From an uncultured Faecalicatena sp. (GTDB lineage Bacteria > Bacillota > Clostridia > Lachnospirales > Lachnospiraceae): a stretch of 57,941 nt of DNA. This document shows, one piece after another, positions 25,814 to 35,462 of the stretch (positions within the stretch are counted from its first letter, which is position 1; each line of letters starts with the position of its first letter). The position numbers and the translations under genes are program-made. The DNA is taken from NCBI GenBank assembly GCA_948468385.1, contig CAOKHZ010000028.1:1-57941 (forward strand). Direction: 5' to 3'. The notes under the pieces were generated by a model. It had not been told where the DNA came from. It saw nothing but the letters and a program-made list of their open reading frames with translations, and searched no databases.

Positions 25814-27766
25814 ATGAAAAGCAAAATCGTAAAAAGGCTGTTTGCCATCGGCTTGGCGGCGGTGATGACGGTCGGCATGCTGGCAGGATGTGGCGGGAAA
25901 GGCGGCTCCGGTGACGGCGGCTCATCCAATGGAGGGGCGAAGGATGCCAATTTTACCTGGTGGATTTATACGATGGACGGGAATGGTCTGTATTATGACA
26001 CTTATGATGACAGTCCGTCCGTGCAGTACATCAATGCCCAGTATTGGGACACGGAAAACGGCGGAATCGGGACGGAGGAAAACGGTACGAAGCTGAATTT
26101 GTCTTTCCTGGTACCGATTGCCGGTTCCGAGATGGACAACTTTAACACGATGATAGGAACCGAGGAATATCCGGAGATTTTAGATTTGAGTGCGTCTTCC
26201 GAGACTCCGCAGGCCATGCATGACAATGGGGTGTTGATGGATATTACGGAATATGTAGAGAATTATATGCCAAATTACTTGGCTTACCTGGATGCCAATC
26301 CAGAGCTCAAGCCCCTGGTGCAGGTGCAGGAGGATGACGGAAGCATTCATTATTATGCCATTTATGCGCTCGGAGACGGCGTGGAAAAGCCGTGGGAAGG
26401 AACCTGCTACCGCAGGGACTGGGTCGTGAAATATGCGGAGCCGACCGAGTACGTGTGGGATTGGGAGAGTGATTATGTCAAAGAAAACGGACATCCGGCC
26501 GTAACCCCGCTTGATGCGGCGGTCGAGGAGAAGAATCTGGAAGGCTGGAAGAAAAACGAGGTGACTTCCTTTACTGCGGATTATGGCGATAATCCGAATA
26601 ATGATTATACGGACAACGTGATTTTCCCGAGCGGTACTTCAGATCCGATTACCATCAGCGATTGGGAGTGGATGTTTGAGGCGTTTGAGAAAGCGATTGA
26701 CGAGAGGGGCTGGTCTGACAACAGCAGTGCATATTGTACGACGGTTACTTATGGCGGATATTTCTCTTTGGGTGACTTGGTATCCTCTTTTGGCGGAGGA
26801 ACAGGTTACTACTACGTGAAAGATGGGGAAGTCAGCTTTGACGGGGATTCTGATACATTTAAGACCTATTTGGAGTGTATGAACAACTGGTATGAAAAAG
26901 GATGGTTGGATTCTCAGTTCAGCACCCGTGCGGCGGACATGTTCTTTATGATTAATTCGGCAGGTGTCAATCAGGGTATGGTTGGTTTGTGGTGCGGCCT
27001 TAGCAGTACGTTGGGCGACATGCTGCGGGTAACCTGCCAGAATGAAGAGGATCAAAAGGACGCGTTTGTAATGGGATGTGCATTGCCAATCAATGACATG
27101 TATGGAAGCGAGAAGCAGATGTATGTCGAACCGGATGCAATGTATCAGAGCAGCAGGAAAGGAACGGCGGTCGGTATCACGAACAAGGCGGAAGAAAAGG
27201 ATTTGGCGGCGTTGTTTACATTCTTTGACTGGGCTTGCACAAGAGAGGGCGGAAAGGTTCTCTACATGGGATTAAATGAAGAACAAGTGAATTCCGTGGA
27301 TTTGAATCCGAATATTTTTGCGGACAATGATCTGAAATGTGCCTATGTGGAAAAGACGGACGAGGATGGAAAACCGGTTTATGAAAAGACGGTGAATGAA
27401 TCAAACCAGATTGTCTCAGCCATAACGGGATTACGAATGACCGTTGGTGTCAAGCTGACGGGGACAAATGGGGAATACACGATAGATAACGGAAATCCGA
27501 TCGTCGCTGAAAAAGCACAGGGACTTTGGGCGAAATATGTAAATACGGGTAATATCAGTGATTATTCGTCCTTGTTGAACGTGGAAGAATCCGAGCAACT
27601 CAGTAAGCTGCAGTCGGCCATTATTGAATACCAGAACATCAACGTGCCGGGCGTGATTACTGGCTCGATGACCTGGGAGGACTATGTGAAGGGACTGGAA
27701 TCCTTGGATCCGGAGTCCATCGTGCCGGTGTTGCAGAAGTACGTGGATTTGGCAAAGGCGGAATAG
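25814..27766 (+). CDS. Large solute-binding lipoprotein of an ABC transporter
   Basis: A 650-residue lipoprotein. The signal peptide ends in MLAGC with the lipidated Cys at residue 26, followed by a Gly/Ser linker (GGKGGSGDGGSSNGG) and a big bilobal domain. The domain opens with FTWWIYTMDGNGLYYDTY and has the aromatic-rich pattern of the LplA-like cluster of oligosaccharide-binding proteins. CAAAGGAGGACG precedes the ATG. No permease or ATPase gene follows, so it is an orphan binding protein that must use a transporter encoded elsewhere. Its position beside two AraC regulators and a GH43 enzyme suggests a plant or host oligosaccharide as ligand, which is inference. Confidence 0.85.
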   Translation: MKSKIVKRLFAIGLAAVMTVGMLAGCGGKGGSGDGGSSNGGAKDANFTWWIYTMDGNGLYYDTYDDSPSVQYINAQYWDTENGGIGTEENGTKLNLSFLVPIAGSEMDNFNTMIGTEEYPEILDLSASSETPQAMHDNGVLMDITEYVENYMPNYLAYLDANPELKPLVQVQEDDGSIHYYAIYALGDGVEKPWEGTCYRRDWVVKYAEPTEYVWDWESDYVKENGHPAVTPLDAAVEEKNLEGWKKNEVTSFTADYGDNPNNDYTDNVIFPSGTSDPITISDWEWMFEAFEKAIDERGWSDNSSAYCTTVTYGGYFSLGDLVSSFGGGTGYYYVKDGEVSFDGDSDTFKTYLECMNNWYEKGWLDSQFSTRAADMFFMINSAGVNQGMVGLWCGLSSTLGDMLRVTCQNEEDQKDAFVMGCALPINDMYGSEKQMYVEPDAMYQSSRKGTAVGITNKAEEKDLAALFTFFDWACTREGGKVLYMGLNEEQVNSVDLNPNIFADNDLKCAYVEKTDEDGKPVYEKTVNESNQIVSAITGLRMTVGVKLTGTNGEYTIDNGNPIVAEKAQGLWAKYVNTGNISDYSSLLNVEESEQLSKLQSAIIEYQNINVPGVITGSMTWEDYVKGLESLDPESIVPVLQKYVDLAKAE

Positions 27767-27791
27767 AAGAAAATGAAATTAGGGAATTAAT

Positions 27792-27822
27792 AGGGGGCGG
27801 TTATAAATACCGCCCTCTTATT
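27792..27822 (+). terminator. Terminator after the solute-binding protein gene
   Basis: AGGGGGCGGT (27792-27801) pairs with ACCGCCCTCT (27809-27818), then TATTT. It ends the solute-binding protein transcript; no permease gene lies behind it. Confidence 0.75.
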
Positions 27823-27979
27823 TGGAAACGGGTTATCCGTTACAATTTGGTTCGCGCTAAATGGTATCTCGGCAAGAGCGGATTCGTCAGTAAAAATAGA
27901 GTTGGGACTGGACTTTGTGAATTGAAAGTGCTATACTGACTACATTGTAAAAAATTTAACAAATAAGGAGACGAGGACT

Positions 27980-28723
27980 ATGTTAAAAGACAAAGTTGCA
28001 GTGGTAACCGGTGGTACCAGAGGCATCGGTTACGCCATCGTAAAGAAGTATCTGGAGAACGGTGCGAAGGTCGTATTGTTTGGCTCTCGTCAGGAGACGG
28101 TGGACAAGGCACTCGCGTCCTTGAAGGAAGAGAACCCGGACTGGGTGGTAGACGGCGCGTGCCCGAACTTGAAGGACGAGGCGGAGATGGAGAAGGCCAT
28201 CGCGGACGTGAAGGAGAAGTTTGGCAAGATTGACATCCTGGTAAACAATGCAGGAATCTCCGACAGCACCAAGATGGGCGATTACCAACCGGGACAGTTC
28301 GCCAAGGTCATCGACTTGAACGTGACGGCAATTTACAATGCCGTACAGCCTGCCGTGAAGATTATGAAGGAACAAGGATATGGTTGTATCATCAACACCA
28401 GTTCCATGGTCAGCAAGGTAGGACAGCCGGGCGGGGCTGCGTATCCGGCAAGCAAGTTTGCCGTGAACGGGTTGACGGTATCCCTGGCGAGGGAGTTAGG
28501 GCCGTTTGGTATCCGTGTGAACGCGGTGGCTCCCGGCATCACCAGAACCGACATGGTGGCGGCGTTGCCGGATCAGATGATTCAGCCGATGATCAATGCG
28601 ATTCCGCTACGCCGGATTGGTGAGCCGGAGGACGTGGCGAACTGCTTCTTGTTCCTGGCAAGCGATTTGGCGAGTTACGTGACGGGCGAAGTCCTCAACG
28701 TGGACGGAGCGATGTTGACCTGA
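27980..28723 (+). CDS. Short-chain dehydrogenase/reductase (SDR), classical type
   Basis: A 247-residue classical SDR. The cofactor loop is VVTGGTRGIGYA (residues 8-19), the NNAGIS motif is at about 89-94, the catalytic Ser lies in INTSSMVS (about 139), and Tyr/Lys in AAYPASKFAV (Tyr about 154, Lys 158). It ends with FLASDLASYVTGEVLNVDGA. ATAAGGAGACG precedes the ATG. These features fit 3-oxoacyl-ACP reductase, glucose dehydrogenase and hydroxysteroid dehydrogenase relatives alike, so the substrate is not called. The gene is alone between the solute-binding protein terminator and a non-coding stretch. Confidence 0.92.
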   Translation: MLKDKVAVVTGGTRGIGYAIVKKYLENGAKVVLFGSRQETVDKALASLKEENPDWVVDGACPNLKDEAEMEKAIADVKEKFGKIDILVNNAGISDSTKMGDYQPGQFAKVIDLNVTAIYNAVQPAVKIMKEQGYGCIINTSSMVSKVGQPGGAAYPASKFAVNGLTVSLARELGPFGIRVNAVAPGITRTDMVAALPDQMIQPMINAIPLRRIGEPEDVANCFLFLASDLASYVTGEVLNVDGAMLT

Positions 28724-29100
28724 ACGAAGACTGGCATTGGTGTACAAATGGACATGGAGTGCAATACTTTGCAGCAAGCTGCAGGGTATTGCACCCTCGC
28801 GGCAGTCGCCAAGGTCATGCAAGCACAAGGTGAATTGTCGCTTGCGGCAAGAGAAGGTGCCCTGGGGCATGACTTTGGCTCGTTGCTCGCGGGAATAAAA
28901 AGAAAGCAAGGTGTCGTGCCGAAGGGCGCGGCACTTTTGTCGTGGGGGATGTATTGACTGGGGTACATGCATCCTCTGGTCCAGTCGGTTCAATGACCGC
29001 ATCAGAGTCAAGCAGTAACACGGTAGAATATTATTTTGTCCCAATTTGAATTGAAATATAGAATTGGCAAGAGTTTTATGATAGAATGATTCCGGTAAAC
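28724..29100. other. Gene-free stretch with several strong hairpins
   Basis: No convincing gene. Visible structures: GTGCAATACTTTGCAGC with GCTGCAGGGTATTGCAC (about 28758-28793); GTGCCG with CGGCAC followed by TTTTGT (about 28917-28943), which looks like the terminator of the SDR gene; and CTCTG/CAGAG enclosing CGGT/ACCG (about 28973-29007). It could be a decayed gene, a small RNA, or a long 3' region. Confidence 0.45.
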
Positions 29101-29117
29101 TCAAGGAGAGCAAGAAT

Positions 29118-29355
29118 ATGGAAAACTTATATCTGGAAGATATTACGCTTTCAAATTATAGAAAATTCAATCAAAGTACGTTTGGACTGAATCGCCATAT
29201 GAATGTGTTGATTGGGAAAAACGCGGCCGGGAAAACAACAATACTAGAAGCGGTCAATGTAATGTTAGGAGCTTATAGGATTAGACGATATCACGGATGA
29301 GGAGTATTCGGGACAGAGTATAGAAGATATTACCGAGGATATCATATTTGTTTAG
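29118..29355 (+). pseudogene. Remnant of an AAA ATPase gene (RecF/OLD-like N-terminus)
   Basis: The start MENLYLEDITLSNYRKFNQS with AAGGAGAGC upstream, followed by MNVLIGKNAAGKTTILEAVN, is a clean N-terminus of a RecF/SMC/OLD-like ATPase with Walker A GKNAAGKTT. After NVMLGAY the frame is lost near 29275; one base out, it continues as GLDDITDEEYSGQS and then meets a stop at 29353. Further open sequence in that frame (MKDGKVYDNRMTG) suggests that decayed gene material extends towards 29450. The nuclease or effector part is gone. Relatives act in DNA repair or phage defence, so this may be the scar of an accessory gene. Confidence 0.65.
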
Positions 29356-29455
29356 ATTATGATTGCAATGAAAGATGGTAAGGTGTATGATAACCGAATG
29401 ACTGGTATTAGTTGTTCGGTTCATTTTGTGAAAAAAGACGGAAAGGGGTATTTCG

Positions 29456-32374
29456 ATGGGGGACACGTCCGGTAAGAAAGCAAAAAAGAAGATTTGTGCC
29501 GCACTGTTGGCCCATGTCGACGCGGGCAAGACCACGCTGTCAGAGGCAATGCTTTACTTGTCTGGCAGTATTCGAAAGTTGGGACGGGTGGACAACCAGG
29601 ACGCGTTTTTGGATACCTTTGAGTTGGAGCGTGAGCGGGGCATCACCATTTTTTCCAAGCAGGCGCGTTTTTCGACGGACGGGATGGACGTGACGCTGCT
29701 TGACACGCCGGGACATGTGGATTTTTCGGCCGAGATGGAACGTACCCTGCAGGTGCTTGATTATGCGGTTTTGATTATTAGCGGAGCCGATGGCGTGCAG
29801 GCGCACACGCAGACGCTGTGGAGGCTTTTGAAACGATACAAGATTCCGGTCTTTTTGTTTGTCAACAAGATGGATCAGGAGAAGGCCGACAAAGAAAGGT
29901 TGCTTTTTGAGTTGAAGCAACGGCTGGATGAAAATTGTGTGGATTTCAGCATGGATGCAGAGGCGGGAAGTAAGGCACAAGATGGCGAGTGGCCGCTTGG
30001 TGTATCAGGGGCAGAGGAATTTCTGGAAAGCGTCGCCATGTGTGACGAGGAGCTTTTGGAAACGTATTTGGAGAGCGGCCGGTTGGAGCGGGAGGAAGTG
30101 GCGAAGCGGATTGCAGGGCGAAAGCTCTTCCCGTGCTATTTTGGATCGGCGTTGAAAGTGTTCGGCGTGGAGGAATTGATACGGGGATTGGAAATGTATA
30201 CATTGCCCAAGTCATATCCGGATTCATTCGGAGCCAAGGTTTATAAAATCGCCCGGGACGCGCAAGGGACAAGGCTTACCTATCTGAAGGTGACGGGAGG
30301 GACGCTGAAAGTGAAGGACGTGCCGGTTGATGGGGAGAAGGTCAACCAGATACGTATGTATTCCGGGGCAAAATATGAGACGGTGAACGAGGTGAAGGCG
30401 GGAGAGGTCTGCGCCGTCACCGGACTTGGCAAGACGTTTCCCGGACAAGGGTTTGGTATCGAGCCAAAATCTGCCCTTCCCGTATTGGAGCCGGTTTTGG
30501 GATACCGTTTGGAACTGCCGCCGGACTGTGAGGTGCACCAGATGCTTTTAAAGCTGCGTCAACTGGAGGAAGAAGAGCCGCTTTTACACATTGTCTGGGA
30601 GGAAGCCCTGGGTGAAATCCATGCACAGTTGATGGGCGAGATACAAATCGAAGTGTTGAAGCGTTTGATTTGGGAGCGGTTTGGCGTGCGGGTGGAGTTT
30701 GGCGTTGGAAGCATTATATATAAAGAGACGATTGCCGCGCCGGTGGAAGGAGTGGGGCACTTTGAGCCGCTTCGTCACTATGCGGAGGTTCATCTTGTGT
30801 TAGAACCCGGCGAGGTGGGCAGCGGACTTGTATTTTTATCGGATTGCAACGAGGACGTGCTTGACCGCAATTGGCAGCGGTTGGTTTTGACTCATTTGGA
30901 AGAAAAAGAACATAAGGGGGTTCTGACCGGTTCGGCCATCACGGACATGCGCGTCACGCTGGTTTCCGGGCGCGCCCATCAAAAGCATACGGAGGGCGGT
31001 GACTTCAGGCAGGCGACGTACCGTGCCGTGCGGCAGGGGCTTATGAAGGCTAAAAGCGTACTGTTAGAGCCATATTACGAATTTCGTCTGGAGGTGCCGA
31101 CGGAGATGGTCGGTCGGGCACTTGCCGACTTACAGCGGATGAACGCAGATTTCGCGCCGCCTTCCGTGTCGGGAGAATTTTCCGTCCTGACCGGAGAAGC
31201 TCCGGTATCCGTCATGCAAGGATACCAGACGGAAGTGATTTCCTACACGAAAGGGAGGGGAAGGATTCTCTGTTCCCTCGAAGGCTACCGGCCTTGTAAG
31301 AACGCGGAGGAGGTCGTTGAAAAAATCGGCTATGACCCGGAGCGGGACACGGAAAATTTGTCGGATTCCGTTTTTTGTTCCCATGGGGCGGGTTTTGTGG
31401 TAAAATGGGACGAAGTGGAGCAATATATGCATGTGGAAGAATATCTGGGGCGTGCGAAAGAGAACGGGGCGGAGCAGGAACTCTGGAGTTTTTCCGGAAT
31501 GGAAGCCACTGGCCTTACTGAGACAAGTTCGAATGGTTTCGTCCGAACGGGTTCGTCCAAGGCGCGGTCTTCGGGCATTGTATTGTCCGAGGAGGACGAA
31601 CGGGAAATCGAACGGATGGCGTTAATCTCTCGGAAAAAGCGCGAGCAGGCATGCAAAAGGGAAATAAACGCCCGAAAAACGCGGGGCGAGGAGCCGAAAG
31701 CTCGAAGGAACGGCAAAGAGAGCGTGCATGACAAGGCAAATTTGGAGCGCAAGGAGAGTGTGTATCGTGTGGCGAAGATGTACGGCAAGGAAGATTTCGG
31801 GCGCAAGGAGTATCTTCTGGTGGACGGCTACAACATTATTTTCGCGTGGGAATCTCTTCGGGAGTTGGCGGAAGAAAACATGGATGCGGCCCGCGGCAGG
31901 CTGATGGACGTTCTTTGTAATTACCAAGGCATGAAAAAATGTAACCTGATTCTCGTGTTCGACGCGTACAAGCTGGAAGGATTTCCCGGAGAGGTGATAC
32001 AGTACCACAATATCCACGTCGTTTATACGAAGGAGGCGGAGACCGCCGACCGGTATATCGAGAAAGTGGCACATGAAATCGGCCGCAAGTACCATGTGAC
32101 GGTGGCGACCTCGGACGGGACGGAGCAGGTGATTATCCGAGGGCAGGGGTGCTACCTGATGTCCGCGCGGGAACTGGAGGAGGAAGTGGAGCTCCTCAAT
32201 CAGGAAGTTCGCAAGGAACATTTGGACAAGCCGACACGGGATAAAAATTATTTGTTTCATTATTTGAAGGAAGAGGACGCGAGCCATATGGAAGACATCA
32301 GGTTGGGACGCGAACGGGGACGAGTAGGCAGGGAAAAACATGGAGGGCAAAGAGAAGATGGGCGAGATGCGTGA
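29456..32374 (+). CDS. TetM-like ribosomal GTPase fused to a C-terminal YacP/Rae1-type NYN nuclease domain
   Basis: A 972-residue two-part protein. Residues 1-640 are an EF-G-like GTPase of the TetM/TetO ribosomal-protection group: G1 AHVDAGKTT, switch [14 protein letters not shown]3 [10 protein letters not shown]4 NKMD, then the later domains with [12 protein letters not shown] and ending in [21 protein letters not shown] basic linker (about 720-780, rich in Lys/Arg/Glu) leads to residues 780-950, a NYN/PIN-like domain: [67 protein letters not shown]. That domain matches YacP (Rae1), a ribosome-associated endonuclease in Bacillus. AAAGGGG precedes the ATG. proA starts inside its end. A role in rescuing or silencing ribosomes is inference. 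Confidence 0.88.
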   Translation: MGDTSGKKAKKKICAALLAHVDAGKTTLSEAMLYLSGSIRKLGRVDNQDAFLDTFELERERGITIFSKQARFSTDGMDVTLLDTPGHVDFSAEMERTLQVLDYAVLIISGADGVQAHTQTLWRLLKRYKIPVFLFVNKMDQEKADKERLLFELKQRLDENCVDFSMDAEAGSKAQDGEWPLGVSGAEEFLESVAMCDEELLETYLESGRLEREEVAKRIAGRKLFPCYFGSALKVFGVEELIRGLEMYTLPKSYPDSFGAKVYKIARDAQGTRLTYLKVTGGTLKVKDVPVDGEKVNQIRMYSGAKYETVNEVKAGEVCAVTGLGKTFPGQGFGIEPKSALPVLEPVLGYRLELPPDCEVHQMLLKLRQLEEEEPLLHIVWEEALGEIHAQLMGEIQIEVLKRLIWERFGVRVEFGVGSIIYKETIAAPVEGVGHFEPLRHYAEVHLVLEPGEVGSGLVFLSDCNEDVLDRNWQRLVLTHLEEKEHKGVLTGSAITDMRVTLVSGRAHQKHTEGGDFRQATYRAVRQGLMKAKSVLLEPYYEFRLEVPTEMVGRALADLQRMNADFAPPSVSGEFSVLTGEAPVSVMQGYQTEVISYTKGRGRILCSLEGYRPCKNAEEVVEKIGYDPERDTENLSDSVFCSHGAGFVVKWDEVEQYMHVEEYLGRAKENGAEQELWSFSGMEATGLTETSSNGFVRTGSSKARSSGIVLSEEDEREIERMALISRKKREQACKREINARKTRGEEPKARRNGKESVHDKANLERKESVYRVAKMYGKEDFGRKEYLLVDGYNIIFAWESLRELAEENMDAARGRLMDVLCNYQGMKKCNLILVFDAYKLEGFPGEVIQYHNIHVVYTKEAETADRYIEKVAHEIGRKYHVTVATSDGTEQVIIRGQGCYLMSARELEEEVELLNQEVRKEHLDKPTRDKNYLFHYLKEEDASHMEDIRLGRERGRVGREKHGGQREDGRDA

Positions 32375-33668
32375 CAATATGAATCTGGAACCGGGGAAGG
32401 AATCAAGGGCGGAAACAATAAAAAATGAAATCGAAGTGCTGGGACGGCGGGCAAAGGAGGCCTCCCGGACGGCGGCGAAACTGACGGCGGAAGAAAAGGT
32501 GCGCGGCCTTTTGTCGGTCGCGGCGGAGTTGCAAAGCCAGACAGAGTACCTTTTGGCGGAGAATGAGAAGGACTTGTGCATGGCAGAAGAAAAAGGGGTA
32601 AAGGCATCCTTGATAGACCGTCTTCGATTGAATAAGGAGCGGATTGCCGGTATGGCAGAGGGGCTTTCGCAGGTTGCCGCGCTAGACGACATTGTCGGGG
32701 AGGTTCTGGAGATGAAGAAGCGTCCAAACGGGCTTCGCATTGGGAAAATGCGGGTGCCGTTGGGCGTGGTCGGCATCATTTATGAGTCGCGTCCAAACGT
32801 GACGGCGGACGCGTTCGGACTTTGCTTCAAAACAGGAAATGCCGTGATTTTGCGCGGCGGCAGCGACGCCATCCATTCCAATCAGGCAATCGTCCACGTC
32901 ATCAAGGAGGGCTTGAGGAAGGAAAGGCTTTCGCAGGATCTGGTTCTTCTCGTGGAAAATACGGACAGGGAGAGCGTGAACGCGATGATGGGGCTGCGCG
33001 GGCTGATAGACGTTTTGATTCCTCGTGGTGGTGCGGGATTGATTGAAAACGTGGTAAGAAACAGCGTGGTGCCAGTCATTGAGACTGGTACGGGAAATTG
33101 CCACGTCTACGTCGACGAGAGCGCGGACTATTATATGGCGGCGGACATTATTGAAAACGCGAAAACGCAGCGGATGGGCGTGTGTAATGCCTGCGAGTCG
33201 CTGGTGATTCATGAGAAGGCGGCTCTGGCGGTATTGCCGATGATTGCGTCGTCCCTATTACGACACGAGGTGGAAATCCGTGGTGACGAACGGGCGCGGG
33301 AGATTTGCAAGGAAATTTTGCCGGCTACGGAGGAGGACTGGGGAAAAGAGTATCTGGATGCCGTCATTTCCGTAAAAATCGTTGATTCCATTGACGAGGC
33401 AATCGCGCATGTCAATCGTTACAACACGGGACATTCGGAGAGCATCGTCACCCGCGATTATGCGAACGCGTTGAAATTTCAGGACGAGGTGGACGCGGCG
33501 GCGGTGTACGTGAATGCTTCGACACGGTTTACCGACGGCTTTGAGTTTGGCTTCGGGGCAGAGATTGGCATCAGTACGCAGAAGCTGCACGCGCGCGGGC
33601 CGATGGGGTTGGAAGCGCTGACGACGACGAAATATATCATTTTTGGGAACGGGCAGATACGAGAGTAG
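32340..33668 (+). CDS. proA: Gamma-glutamyl phosphate reductase
   Basis: Second step of proline synthesis: reduces gamma-glutamyl phosphate with NADPH. The 442-residue protein has an aldehyde-dehydrogenase fold with [20 protein letters not shown] (about 137-156), [12 protein letters not shown] and the catalytic Cys in [15 protein letters not shown]. It ends [11 protein letters not shown]. The N-terminus overlaps the GTPase-NYN gene by 35 bp; an ATG at 32358 with GGAGG upstream is an equally good start. No proB is adjacent, so the kinase must be elsewhere. The overlap suggests co-transcription with the ribosomal fusion protein. Confidence 0.96.
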   Translation: MEGKEKMGEMRDNMNLEPGKESRAETIKNEIEVLGRRAKEASRTAAKLTAEEKVRGLLSVAAELQSQTEYLLAENEKDLCMAEEKGVKASLIDRLRLNKERIAGMAEGLSQVAALDDIVGEVLEMKKRPNGLRIGKMRVPLGVVGIIYESRPNVTADAFGLCFKTGNAVILRGGSDAIHSNQAIVHVIKEGLRKERLSQDLVLLVENTDRESVNAMMGLRGLIDVLIPRGGAGLIENVVRNSVVPVIETGTGNCHVYVDESADYYMAADIIENAKTQRMGVCNACESLVIHEKAALAVLPMIASSLLRHEVEIRGDERAREICKEILPATEEDWGKEYLDAVISVKIVDSIDEAIAHVNRYNTGHSESIVTRDYANALKFQDEVDAAAVYVNASTRFTDGFEFGFGAEIGISTQKLHARGPMGLEALTTTKYIIFGNGQIRE

Positions 33669-33700
33669 GAGTGTCGGCTTGCAGCGGAACAAGTGGAAAA

Positions 33701-33801
33701 TTGCATAATAAGACTTGTATTATGCATAAAGAAATGGGAATATGCATAAAAATTCAAATATTACTTGAATAATATGCATAGATAATGTATAATTATGCGA
33801 T
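33701..33801. promoter_or_regulatory. Cluster of candidate ArgR boxes before argC
   Basis: Several half-palindromic boxes: the inverted pair TTGCATAATAAG/TTATGCATAA (33701-33729), TATGCATAAAAATTCAAA (33741-33758), CTTGAATAATATGCATAG (33764-33781) and AATGTATAATTATGCGAT (33784-33801). The last two overlap the promoter. The same motif lies on the argG promoter. Confidence 0.65.
33765..33793 (+). promoter_or_regulatory. argC operon promoter
   Basis: TTGAAT (33765-33770), 17-bp spacer, TATAAT (33788-33793). Both boxes lie inside candidate ArgR operators, which fits repression by arginine. Confidence 0.8.
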
Positions 33802-33896
33802 GTTGAAAAAAGAACGCGTGTGGGTGACGCAGATTGTTCCTCAAGGCAGAGGATATGGAAACGTTGCCCTATCAGGGACGAGAGGAAGAAATTGAG

Positions 33897-34937
33897 ATGA
33901 TAAAGGTTGGAATTATTGGCTCCACGGGATATGCGGGGGCGGAATTGGTAAGGATTTTGACGATGCATAAAGAGGCGGAAATCGTATGGTACGGTTCACG
34001 CAGTTATATAGACAAAAAATATGCGTCCGTCTACCAAAACATGTTTCAGATCGTGGACGCGTCATGTATGGATGACAATATGGAGGAATTGGCGAATCAG
34101 GTGGACGTGATTTTCACGGCGACACCGCAGGGGCTTTGCGCTTCCTTGGTGAGCGAGGAAATTCTTTCCAAGGTCAAGATTATTGATTTGAGCGCAGATT
34201 TCCGTATCAAGGACGTGTCCGTGTATGAAAAATGGTATGGAATCACGCACAAGAGTCCACAGTTTATCAAGGAAGCGGTCTACGGCTTGTGCGAAGTGAA
34301 CCGCGAAGACGTGAAACGAGCCCGCTTGGTGGCAAATCCGGGGTGTTATACGACTTGTTCGATTTTGACCGCCTATCCGTTGGCGAGGGAAGGGCTGATT
34401 GACATGGATACGCTGATTATTGATGCCAAGTCCGGTACTTCCGGGGCGGGACGGGGGGCAAAGCTTCCGAATTTGTTTTGCGAGGTCAACGAAAATATGA
34501 AGGCTTACGGAATCGCCTCCCATAGGCACACGCCGGAAATCGAGGAGCAGCTTGGGTATGCGGCAGGAGAAATGGTTTTGATTAATTTCACGCCTCACCT
34601 GGTGCCGATGAACCGGGGGATTCTGGCGACGGAATACGCAAAGCTGACCCGTGAGGTCACTTACGAGGAAGTAAAGGCGATTTATGACCGATATTATGAG
34701 GACGAGAAGTTCGTCCGCGTGTTGGAAAGGGACGTGTTCCCTGAGACAAAGTGGGTGGAAGGCAGCAATTACGTGGATATCAATTTCAAGATTGACGAGC
34801 GCACCAGAAGAATCATCATGGTCGGGGCGATTGATAATTTGGTAAAGGGGGCGGCCGGGCAGGCCGTGCAGAACATGAACCTGATGTTCGGGCTGGATGA
34901 GGCAGAAGGACTTGATTTGGTTCCAATGTTTCCATGA
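33897..34937 (+). CDS. argC: N-acetyl-gamma-glutamyl-phosphate reductase
   Basis: Third step of arginine synthesis: reduces N-acetylglutamyl phosphate to the semialdehyde. 346 residues, type I. The NADP loop VGIIGSTGYAGAELVRIL (residues 4-21), the DLSADFRI block, the catalytic Cys in VANPGCYTTCS and the KSGTSGAGRG and HRHTPEIE segments are present. GAAGAAATTGAG stands before the ATG at 33897; the open frame goes on upstream but leaves the family pattern. It heads the operon argC-GNAT-argJ-argB-argD. Its stop codon is the first base triplet of an intergenic repeat. Confidence 0.97.
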   Translation: MIKVGIIGSTGYAGAELVRILTMHKEAEIVWYGSRSYIDKKYASVYQNMFQIVDASCMDDNMEELANQVDVIFTATPQGLCASLVSEEILSKVKIIDLSADFRIKDVSVYEKWYGITHKSPQFIKEAVYGLCEVNREDVKRARLVANPGCYTTCSILTAYPLAREGLIDMDTLIIDAKSGTSGAGRGAKLPNLFCEVNENMKAYGIASHRHTPEIEEQLGYAAGEMVLINFTPHLVPMNRGILATEYAKLTREVTYEEVKAIYDRYYEDEKFVRVLERDVFPETKWVEGSNYVDINFKIDERTRRIIMVGAIDNLVKGAAGQAVQNMNLMFGLDEAEGLDLVPMFP

Positions 34938-34981
34938 CCGGAAGCAGCTGGCATTGAACGCTTGGCGAAAAGAACTTCCTT
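34935..34981 (+). repeat. Operon-internal repeat motif, copy 2
   Basis: Begins at the argC stop codon (TGACCGGAAGCAGCT) and ends GCGAAAAGAACTTCCTT, 19 bases before the GNAT start. The same two ends bracket the argJ-argB spacer at 36684-36795, and its first 27 bases after TGA match the 3' end of the PfkB kinase gene. Confidence 0.7.
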
Positions 34982-35000
34982 AATAGAAAGGAAAACTATC

Positions 35001-35456
35001 ATGACGATACGTACGATGACGATTGAGGATTATGACGGCGTGTACGCGCTCTGGATGACCATCAAAGGCTTTGGCATCCGCAGCGTAGACGATTCCCGAG
35101 AGGGAGTCGAGCGGTTTTTGAAAAGAAACCCGACGACCAGCGTGGTGGCGGAAGCGGACGACGGGGCCATCGTGGGAGGGATTCTCTGCGGGTATGACGG
35201 CAGGCGGGGATGTTTGTACCACGTGTGCGTGCGGGAGGATTACAGACGGCATGGCGTTGGAAGGGCGATGGTCGTGCGGGCGATGGAAGAATTGAAAAAG
35301 GAGCAGATAAGCAAGGTATCCTTGATTGCCTTTTCCATCAATGACATCGGGAACGCGTTTTGGAACACGATTGGCTGGACGAAACGCGAGGATTTGAATT
35401 ATTATGATTTTGTGTTGAACGAAAAAAACATCACGGCGTTCAACAAGGAAGGGTGA
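35001..35456 (+). CDS. GNAT family acetyltransferase inside the arg operon
   Basis: A 151-residue single-domain acetyltransferase. It begins MTIRTMTIEDYDGVYALW, has GAIVGGILCGYDGRRGCLYHVCV, and the acetyl-CoA loop REDYRRHGVGRAMV with the R-x-x-G-x-G/A signature, then FSINDIGNAFWNTIGW. GAAAGGAAAAC precedes the ATG. It sits between argC and argJ, 7 bp before argJ. It could supply N-acetylglutamate to prime the ArgJ cycle, or modify the operon's product or another small amine. The priming role is suggested only by position. Confidence 0.88.
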   Translation: MTIRTMTIEDYDGVYALWMTIKGFGIRSVDDSREGVERFLKRNPTTSVVAEADDGAIVGGILCGYDGRRGCLYHVCVREDYRRHGVGRAMVVRAMEELKKEQISKVSLIAFSINDIGNAFWNTIGWTKREDLNYYDFVLNEKNITAFNKEG

Positions 35457-35462
35457 ATTAAA

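Noticed and set aside
27980-28723. SDR gene as BaiA or another bile-acid dehydrogenase
   Set aside because: The shared motifs are general to classical SDRs, and no other bile-acid gene is present.
28748-28957. A 69-codon open frame in the structured stretch after the SDR gene
   Set aside because: No ribosome binding site, its codons are largely made of hairpin arms, and the product resembles nothing known to me.
31021-31045. A third copy of the 37-bp dispersed repeat, suggested by GTGCGGCAGGG
   Set aside because: It is the conserved RAVRQGL codon stretch of the GTPase gene, and the match ends after 11 bases.
29456-32374. Calling the TetM-like gene a tetracycline resistance gene
   Set aside because: It is distant from TetM in the later domains and fused to a nuclease fold; resistance cannot be claimed from GTPase motifs.
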